From Clostridiales bacterium (GTDB lineage: Bacteria; Bacillota; Clostridia; Clostridiales; Caloramatoraceae): a DNA stretch of 35,155 nt. The stretch is taken from assembly GCA_029240935.1 (NCBI GenBank), contig JARDZI010000007.1, positions 1-35,155 on the forward strand, written 5' to 3'. This document shows, one piece after another, positions 28,408 through 35,155 of the stretch (its first letter is position 1; each line of letters starts with the position of its first letter). Under the pieces are notes generated by a model. The model was not told where the DNA came from, made no database searches, and worked only from the letters and a program-made list of their open reading frames with translations. The translations under genes were made by a program, and so were the position numbers.

Positions 28408-29043
28408 ATGAGAAAATTGAAACTTGTTAGTTTTGACTTGGATGATACGCTGATTAGAGAAATCCATTCTGTTATGTTGCCCTGCATTTTAAATGGAAAA
28501 GAAAAAGAGCACTCTTACATTCAAGAACAGGAAGAAAAAGGTGAGGTTAACTATAAATCAGCAGACTACCTTAGAGCAGAATTACTTATAGGTCTTGAAG
28601 AATGTAAAATTGCTCAATCTTTTTTAGAGATTGCAAAACCTTTAAAAAATATCAAGAGTGTAGTTGAAGCATTACATGAACGAAATATAAAATGTATTGT
28701 TATAACTGTAGGCCCAAAACAAGTAGCCAAAGTTGTTTGTAGTATTTGGGGATTTGATGATTATTATGGTAGCGATTACGAAGTGGTTGAAGGAGTATTT
28801 ACAGGGAAAATTCTTAATTATATTGGTGCGGAACAAAAAATTGCTTGCTTACAAGATTTTTGTAAAAATAACAATATAAAACCTGAAGAGTGTATTGCTG
28901 TAGGCGATGGTTCAACAGATATTCCAATTTTTGAATACTGTGGAAACTCTATTGCTATCAACAGTTCTCAGAAAGTTCGAAAGAGTGCAATGTATGCAGT
29001 TGATACAGACGATTTAACTGACATTCTTGAATACATAGTATGA
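28408..29043 (+). CDS. HAD family phosphatase (SerB-like)
   Basis: MRKLKLVSFDLDDTLIRE; VITVGPKQ; CIAVGDGSTDIPIFEYCGNSIAIN; RBS ggagaaggtg. Confidence 0.85.
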   Translation: MRKLKLVSFDLDDTLIREIHSVMLPCILNGKEKEHSYIQEQEEKGEVNYKSADYLRAELLIGLEECKIAQSFLEIAKPLKNIKSVVEALHERNIKCIVITVGPKQVAKVVCSIWGFDDYYGSDYEVVEGVFTGKILNYIGAEQKIACLQDFCKNNNIKPEECIAVGDGSTDIPIFEYCGNSIAINSSQKVRKSAMYAVDTDDLTDILEYIV

Positions 29044-29149
29044 GCATAATTCAAAATATGTATAATTCGTAACTTTTGATAGAAAGTAATTTAAAGGGGA
29101 TGACTTAAATATTATTAAAAAAGAATGTCAGGATTTTAAACTTAGAATC

Positions 29150-29386
29150 ATGCAAAAAACCTTTTACGATTTAACTCTTTTGCTACTTAAGAATGATTTT
29201 GTCACATTTGAGGAATGGGAAAAATATACAGGATTATCACTTTTGTCATCAGGACCTTTTCATAGCTTCATAAATGTTGCAGATGATAAAATCATTATTG
29301 ACAAACAGAAAGCTCTCTCCCTTAAGCCAGAGCATTTATATTCATGGCACTATGAAGTGTTGAAGCAAGCGCTATTGGATATTTAA
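29150..29386 (+). CDS. Small hypothetical protein
   Basis: 78 aa; frame open upstream of the first ATG, so the true start is uncertain. Confidence 0.4.
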   Translation: MQKTFYDLTLLLLKNDFVTFEEWEKYTGLSLLSSGPFHSFINVADDKIIIDKQKALSLKPEHLYSWHYEVLKQALLDI

Positions 29387-29515
29387 TAATGGTTCAAGTA
29401 GTTATTCTGATGAATCACCAAGAGGATTGAATTATTCTAAAATACAATAATTAATGAGATATTTTTATATTGTTAATTGAGCAATAAAAGGCTGTGTAAT
29501 TGATAGATTTGTGGT

Positions 29516-29630
29516 AATGGAACTGCCGATAACATAAGATCAACAGACACCCTTCACAGGGTGCAATACACCGCTAGGAAGCATTCATTAAGGGTCAGGG
29601 AAATTGCTAATGATTGTTATTTCGGTAGTC
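29516..29630 (+). repeat. Candidate class III attC-like site
   Basis: actgccgataac ... gttatttcggtagt near-complementary ends (1-2 nt indels) about 110 bp apart; inner caccc/gggtg hairpin; unrelated interior. Confidence 0.4.
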
Positions 29631-29713
29631 ATTGAAGCAAAAGAGCGTATTAATAGAAAAAGGCAAAGCGTAGCAAATGTGAGAGATTAAGCATATATAA
29701 AGAGGTGTTAAAA

Positions 29714-30217
29714 ATGGATCAGACTTTAGATAATTTTTTAAATAGTTTGAATGATGAGGATAAAAAAATCTATTCGGAAATAGCAAACTTCGCATATGAA
29801 CTTGGATATAAGGCTAAAAGAGCAAAAACTAAGGATATTAATTATGTCTTTACAAGCAGCAAGACAAAGAAGCATCTTCTAAAGTATTCATTTAAGGATG
29901 GCAAGCCTAAATTGAAAATGAAATTTTATGCATCTAGAAATTACTCAAGCATCTTTCATGATAGCGTAAGAGAGGTTATTGAAGAATTTGATTTCAAGTA
30001 TACAGGCTGTTATAAGTGTGGAAAGTGTAAAGGAACACCGGAAGGATATATTTACGAATATCCAGATGGTAAAAGATATTTTAGATGTGGTAGTGAGTTA
30101 ATTGAGTTATCATCAATAACCGAGAACATTGTTCAGGAAATTTTGAGTTTACTCAAAACACAACATGAATATTATACTTCTGATGACAAATCAATGGTGA
30201 ATATCTTTAATTATTAA
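29714..30217 (+). CDS. Hypothetical protein with CxxCGKC cluster
   Basis: 168 aa, TGCYKCGKCKGTPEGYIYEYPDGKRYFRCGSELIEL; RBS agagg. Confidence 0.65.
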   Translation: MDQTLDNFLNSLNDEDKKIYSEIANFAYELGYKAKRAKTKDINYVFTSSKTKKHLLKYSFKDGKPKLKMKFYASRNYSSIFHDSVREVIEEFDFKYTGCYKCGKCKGTPEGYIYEYPDGKRYFRCGSELIELSSITENIVQEILSLLKTQHEYYTSDDKSMVNIFNY

Positions 30218-30243
30218 CATATATGATTAGAGGATGTGTAGCA

Positions 30244-30658
30244 ATGCAAAGATTATATGAAAAAGAAAGAGAAGACAAAAGATATGATAATATTACTGAA
30301 AGGAGTCCTGGTATTCAACAGTTGGAATCTTTTTATGTGATGAAACAACTGTTGGTCAATTAGTTTTTAAAAGAATTAATTATGAAAAAAATTAATATGA
30401 AATTGGGATTATACTTGCCAATGATAATTATAAAGGATTGGGATATGGAACTGAAGAAGTTGAATTAGCTATAGATTTTGCTTTTAACACTTTAAAACTT
30501 TAGTATATTTATGCAGAAACAATGGGCTCAAGCTCAAGCATGTAAAGGATACTTAATAGATTTGGATTTGAATGTACTAGCAGGTGGGAGCACAATTTAA
30601 ACTATATGCTTACAAATATGAACTTCATAGATAGGGCTGAGAAGAAAGACAGGCTATA
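30244..30658 (+). pseudogene. Decayed GNAT acetyltransferase
   Basis: GIILANDNYKGLGYGTEEVELAIDFAFNTLKL*YIYAET..RILNRFGFECTSRWEHN with in-frame stops. Confidence 0.75.
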
Positions 30659-30708
30659 AGAATGTATTGCTTATAAGCATTAAATTAAGGTGAAAAAGAA
30701 GGGTTAAT

Positions 30709-31143
30709 ATGGTTTATGTAAATTTATTAGAGTTGCAGCCTATGGAAGATAGTAAATTTTTATGTGCAATAATTGTTGCTAGGTATAAAGAAAAGTGGGT
30801 ATTTGTAAGGGGGAAGGGAAAGAAAACTTGGGAACTCCCTGGTGGAACACGTGAAGAAGGTGAGAATATTGATACAACTGCTTCTCGAGAATTATTTGAA
30901 GAAACAGGAGCAAAAAAATTTACCTTGATTCCAATATGTATCTCTTCTGTAAATGTAGATGAAAAAGTATCTTTGGGAAAATTGTTTTATTGTGAAATAG
31001 AAGAACTTGGTGAATTACCAAACTCTGAAATAGAAGATATAAAATTATTTAATTCTATTCCCAAAAATCTAACATATCCTTTAATCCATAAGTTATTGTT
31101 TAAAAAGGCTGAAGAATTTTATTATAGTTCTCAGATAAGTTAA
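30709..31143 (+). CDS. NUDIX hydrolase
   Basis: TWELPGGTREEGENIDTTASRELFEETGAKKFTL. Confidence 0.93.
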   Translation: MVYVNLLELQPMEDSKFLCAIIVARYKEKWVFVRGKGKKTWELPGGTREEGENIDTTASRELFEETGAKKFTLIPICISSVNVDEKVSLGKLFYCEIEELGELPNSEIEDIKLFNSIPKNLTYPLIHKLLFKKAEEFYYSSQIS

Positions 31144-31347
31144 TTGATTACCTTGGCACAAATAATTACTAAAATTGTTAATAGACCTGCCATTATATAG
31201 TAGTTAAGTCCTTCAAAAGTCCAAGTTATTTAATGATATCTCACATTTATTAGAGCTGACCTAAAAATAGTACCCTCACATCTGCAAATAAAATGTTGCC
31301 GTCCACCTGGCTGGTAGATTTGTTTATTTATAAAAAGGGAGGAAACC

Positions 31348-31812
31348 ATGAATTATTTTAATGAAGCCATAGAGGTTATGAAAGAATTATATGGACGAGA
31401 TGTTGCTATGCCGCTTGCAACAGTCAACGGGGATAAAGCAAACATCAGGGTAATAAACGCATATTATAAGGAAAATGATTTTTATATTACAACCTATAGC
31501 TTAAGCAACAAAATGAGAGAAATTATGAAAAATCCAAATGTTGCATTAAATCATAATTTGTTTGTTGCCCATGGCCTAGGAGAAAATATTGGCAATCCCC
31601 TAGAAGAGCAAAATAGAGAACTAAGAGAAGAGCTAAAACAGGTATTCTGTGGGTTCTATGACAAACATGTTTGTGAAGAAGATGCAAATACTTGTATTTT
31701 GAAAATAACCTTAACAGATGCTCTTGTATTTGCTCATGACTATAAGTACTTCATCGATTTTAAACATAAAACTGCTACACGAGAGGAATGTGTGGTTGAT
31801 ATAGTATTTTAA
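31348..31812 (+). CDS. Pyridoxamine 5'-phosphate oxidase-family protein
   Basis: MPLATVNGDKANIRVINAYYKENDFYITTYSLSNKMREIMKNPNVAL. Confidence 0.82.
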   Translation: MNYFNEAIEVMKELYGRDVAMPLATVNGDKANIRVINAYYKENDFYITTYSLSNKMREIMKNPNVALNHNLFVAHGLGENIGNPLEEQNRELREELKQVFCGFYDKHVCEEDANTCILKITLTDALVFAHDYKYFIDFKHKTATREECVVDIVF

Positions 31813-31852
31813 TAAATAGAATAGCATAATAGTTTATGAGGAGTCGTGTAAT

Positions 31853-32380
31853 ATGATAAGGAAACTGACTGAAGAACATAATAATATGCTGCATAATAAA
31901 ATATATATAATAGGGTCAGTTGCCAGTGGAAAAACCACAATGGCTAAAAAACTATCAAATCAATATAATATTGAATGGTATGAATTGGATAATGTAGTTC
32001 ATATCAGATTTCCAAACGGCGGTACTAGAAGGTCTCCAGAGGAAAGAGATTCTGTATTCAGTGGGATAATTAATAGTGAAAAATGGATTATTGAAGGTGT
32101 TTATCGCGAATGCTTTAATGATGGATTTGATAGGGCTGATAGGATTATTTTACTGAATACACCACCCTATAAAAGAAAATATCGCATTGCTAAACGTTGG
32201 TTTAGGCAAAAGTTTAAATTGGAGAAATCTAATTATATACCAACCTTGAAAATGCTTTTGAGTATGTATAAATGGAGTAAAGGATTTGAAAAATCAAAGG
32301 ATAATATTTTAAAAATGCTTGAATCTTATAAGGATAAGGTAATTATAATGAACGATAATACAGATATGGTTGGTATCTGA
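31853..32380 (+). CDS. P-loop kinase-like protein (FlaR/adenylate kinase-like)
   Basis: KIYIIGSVASGKTTMAKKLS Walker A; YELDNVVHIRFPNGGTRRSPEERD; IIEGVYRECF. Confidence 0.82.
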   Translation: MIRKLTEEHNNMLHNKIYIIGSVASGKTTMAKKLSNQYNIEWYELDNVVHIRFPNGGTRRSPEERDSVFSGIINSEKWIIEGVYRECFNDGFDRADRIILLNTPPYKRKYRIAKRWFRQKFKLEKSNYIPTLKMLLSMYKWSKGFEKSKDNILKMLESYKDKVIIMNDNTDMVGI

Positions 32381-32450
32381 GACAAAGGTTTATTCTAATA
32401 AGAAAATGATAAGAAGTGAGGGGCAACAAGTGCACTTACCTTAATAATAC

Positions 32451-32504
32451 GACAGGCACATCAGATATAAGATTACTTAAAATCTTATATCTGATGTGCC
32501 TGTC
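32451..32504. repeat. Perfect 24-bp stem, 6-nt loop hairpin
   Basis: gacaggcacatcagatataagatt acttaa aatcttatatctgatgtgcctgtc. Confidence 0.9.
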
Positions 32505-32542
32505 ACCTTTTCTCGAAATATTTCCAAAAGAATTATAAAACC

Positions 32543-32584
32543 TCCATGGGATATTCAATTCTTCCTGCGTCTATATATATGAAA
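32543..32584 (+). promoter_or_regulatory. Candidate ECF sigma-dependent promoter
   Basis: CCATGGGATA-N14-CGTC-TATATATATGAAA, as at 17655. Confidence 0.5.
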
Positions 32585-32629
32585 AACAAAACAAAGAAAA
32601 TAATAAATGTTTATAGAGGAGGTTTTTAT

Positions 32630-33694
32630 ATGAAAAGAATTGGAACAATATCAGCTGCGGCAGGGTTAATATACCTTGGGACGTGGATGATAATAAGCAA
32701 GGTTAATCCTGAATTAGGAGCTGAGGTTTTTAAGTGGTGGCCAATGGTAATTGTTATATTAGGTATTGAGGTGCTTGTACAGTTTGGAAGAAAGGATGGA
32801 GAAAGAGTAGGGTTTAATTTTCTAATAGTACCTGTATTGATTATAATGTTAATTGCAAATTTGTTTAATGGAATTAAATTTGGATTTGGCAACTGGTTTG
32901 ATAATTGGCCTGTAACAGGTGGAACTCATATAAGCTTAGGTGGTATAGGCTTTAATGATTCTAAACCAATAAACTCAAGTAAGAGTATGCCTGTTCATGG
33001 GAATGTACTCTATATTCACACTAATAATGCAAGTATTGATTTGAAGGAATCAAATGGCGGAGATATAAGAGTAGAGGGTAAGGTTTATGTGGATAAGGAC
33101 AGTTTTGTTAATAAGTATGACATAACAGAAAAGAAGGACGAGAATGGATATACAATAGAGTTATTGGATAATTTTATTGATGGAGTGGAATTTGATGTGT
33201 ACATTCCTGAAGGATATAATGTTAAGTTTTTAGTCGATAATTTAGATCTAAAGGGTAATGATGGATTTGATAAATCGAACTTTTATGTAGAAGCTGACAA
33301 TCTTAATGTTAAGCTTAGTGGAACACAAAGTATAGTTATGGATTATGAAAATGGTAATATTAACATCGATGATACTAAAGTTATAAATTTAAAGGGGGAG
33401 AATGGGAATATAAATATCAGAGGTAAGTCAGAAAATATTGATATTCAAGCTGACAATGGGAAGGTTGATGTGAATAATGAGGTCTGCAAAATTGTTAACA
33501 TAGATTTGAATCAAGGAATTGCAAGTGTAAGAACAAATGATGAGAATGTGGATGTAAAAATAGAGCTCAGCCAGGGTGTAACAGGAATAAACAATGATAA
33601 GAGCATAAACTCAGGTATGTCAAAAACCTTTGGACAGGGAACAGGGAAGGTTAATATAAAGGTACATCAGGGAACAGCAAACTTTAGAAACTAA
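32630..33694 (+). CDS. LiaF-like transmembrane plus DUF4097-type protein (paralog of 17739-18803)
   Basis: MKRIGTISAAAGLIYLGTWMIISKVNPELGAEVFKWWPMVIVILGIEVLVQFGRK; RBS ggagg. Confidence 0.78.
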   Translation: MKRIGTISAAAGLIYLGTWMIISKVNPELGAEVFKWWPMVIVILGIEVLVQFGRKDGERVGFNFLIVPVLIIMLIANLFNGIKFGFGNWFDNWPVTGGTHISLGGIGFNDSKPINSSKSMPVHGNVLYIHTNNASIDLKESNGGDIRVEGKVYVDKDSFVNKYDITEKKDENGYTIELLDNFIDGVEFDVYIPEGYNVKFLVDNLDLKGNDGFDKSNFYVEADNLNVKLSGTQSIVMDYENGNINIDDTKVINLKGENGNINIRGKSENIDIQADNGKVDVNNEVCKIVNIDLNQGIASVRTNDENVDVKIELSQGVTGINNDKSINSGMSKTFGQGTGKVNIKVHQGTANFRN

Positions 33695-33711
33695 TTATTA
33701 TATAAGGATAG

Positions 33712-34224
33712 GTGAATGTTATGGAAAATAAAAATGTAAGAAGTAGCTTTTTAACCTTTTTAACAGCCCTTATTCCGGGAGTTGGATATATGTATCTGGG
33801 TTTAGTGAAAAAAGGTATTCAAATATTAATGTTGTTTTTGCTTATAGAACCTGTATTTCATATACTTGGAATTGGATTTCTATCAGCGATTGTTAAAATA
33901 CCAATATGGTTTTATACCTTCTTTGATACCTTTACATTAGCAAATAAAATAGATAGAGGAGACCCGGTGCCTGATATGGACTTTATATTTAACAAATACA
34001 TGAAGGATGGTTCACAGGTAGCATTGGATAGAGAAAAGCTAGGGAAAAATTTCAGCTTGATTATAGCAATAGGACTAATAGCAGTAGGCGGTATTGCTAT
34101 ACTTCATAATTTCTCCCAGGGGAGTCCATTATTTAATATCATTAGATCATATATAAGCACCTACTTTATACCAGTACTTTTTGTACTTGGTGGTATATAT
34201 CTTTTATTTAAGAATAAAGCATAG
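33712..34224 (+). CDS. Multi-pass membrane protein (paralog of 19620-20123)
   Basis: SSFLTFLTALIPGVGYMYLGLVKKGIQILMLFLLIEPVFHILGIGFL; start may be ATG 33721. Confidence 0.78.
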   Translation: MNVMENKNVRSSFLTFLTALIPGVGYMYLGLVKKGIQILMLFLLIEPVFHILGIGFLSAIVKIPIWFYTFFDTFTLANKIDRGDPVPDMDFIFNKYMKDGSQVALDREKLGKNFSLIIAIGLIAVGGIAILHNFSQGSPLFNIIRSYISTYFIPVLFVLGGIYLLFKNKA

Positions 34225-34341
34225 CGGTTATGGGAGGGCTTAGGCTCTCTCTTTTCATTTATATTGTAGTATGGTAACATATGAATAACAGTAAGTTATG
34301 TAATTAAAGCACTGCAAACTGATTAGTAAAGAGGGATTTGT

Positions 34342-34947
34342 ATGAGCAATGATTTAACAGATACTAAGAGTAAAATATTTCAGGCAGCAATAGATATTGT
34401 AGGATTAAAGGGAGAGGTAACAATAAAAGAAATTTCCGAAAAAGCAGGGGTTAATATTGCAGCAATAAACTATCATTTTGGGAATAAAAACAATCTGCTA
34501 AGGGAAGTTGAAAATCATTATACTGATCTGCTTTATAAAATACAGCATGAAATATTAGTTAATGAGGAATTGCCCCCTTCTAAGAAATTAATACAGTGGG
34601 CAAAGGGAGTAGTAGATTTCATGTTTAAGTATCCAGCTCTACTTGCATTAATAGTTAACATTGTGTCTGAGGATAAGAACTATAATCCAGCAATCATAAA
34701 GAATATATATCTTAATAGTGAAATGCAGGTTTCAGTTAAAAATATCATTCGTGAAAGTACAGGTATTAATGAGGAGAAACTGTTAAACTATAAGTACATG
34801 CAAATTTTTTCTGGAATCCTAGGACCTGTAATTAACAAAGCAGTATCATCTATTTATAGTGAAGGTAAAGGAATTATGGATATAGATAATAGTGATGAAT
34901 TGAATGAGTATATAACAATACTTGTGAATTCCATATTAAAGGGTTAA
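34342..34947 (+). CDS. TetR family transcriptional regulator
   Basis: KSKIFQAAIDIVGLKGEVTIKEISEKAGVNIAAINYHFGNKNNLLREV helix-turn-helix. Confidence 0.93.
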   Translation: MSNDLTDTKSKIFQAAIDIVGLKGEVTIKEISEKAGVNIAAINYHFGNKNNLLREVENHYTDLLYKIQHEILVNEELPPSKKLIQWAKGVVDFMFKYPALLALIVNIVSEDKNYNPAIIKNIYLNSEMQVSVKNIIRESTGINEEKLLNYKYMQIFSGILGPVINKAVSSIYSEGKGIMDIDNSDELNEYITILVNSILKG

Positions 34948-34972
34948 GCATATAAATAAAATAGTTTGATGG

Positions 34973-35007
34973 TGGTAGGATGAATTTATTCCTACCGCTT
35001 TTTTATT
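34973..35007 (+). terminator. Rho-independent terminator
   Basis: ggtaggatgaatttattcctaccgcttttttatt. Confidence 0.8.
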
Positions 35008-35155
35008 CATATTGACCATAAAAAAATACTATGCTATTATTAAAATAAACATTTAAAACATACATTTAAAACAAACGATTAAATATATTTGTGACAATTC
35101 AATACTACTGATAAAGCACGTATATACAACGCAAGAAAGATTTACATTGTAGTGG

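Noticed and set aside
1-35155. An integrase, reverse transcriptase or other recombinase driving the array
   Set aside because: None of the listed ORFs shows tyrosine/serine recombinase, RT or TnpB motifs; only an IS1182-like transposase fragment and an IS21-like end are present.

Overview
This is an AT-rich, Clostridium-like (taxon inferred) accessory chromosomal region. The left end holds an IS21-like end fragment, a putative amidase gene, and on the minus strand a membrane protein gene and valS with a T-box leader. From about 5.3 kb onward essentially every credible intact gene is on the + strand. Most are small stand-alone enzymes: 9 intact and 2 decayed GNAT acetyltransferases, SAM methyltransferases, NUDIX and HAD hydrolases, a glycosyltransferase and a P-loop kinase.

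The main discovery is a set of ~130-bp structured repeats at the 3' side of genes (11905, 20865, 22429, 23187, 24414, 25980). They look like attC recombination sites: an outer ..TAACAA/..ACGTTA.. core and three inner helices kept by compensatory changes although the sequence differs. A second class (10983, 20289) and a possible third (29516) share the boundary or the core. Leaders and trailers are shared between units carrying unrelated genes. Outer flanks often complement the unit's own leader rather than the neighbour's, as expected of mobile gene cassettes. No integrase is visible in the window. I interpret this as an integron/CALIN-like cassette array, or a convergent system.

Two paralogous LiaF-like/membrane-protein operons (17739-20123 and 32630-34224) flank the densest part. 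They share a candidate ECF promoter motif with identical spacing, and only the first encodes the ECF sigma factor. All structures were folded and aligned by eye; no searches were run.
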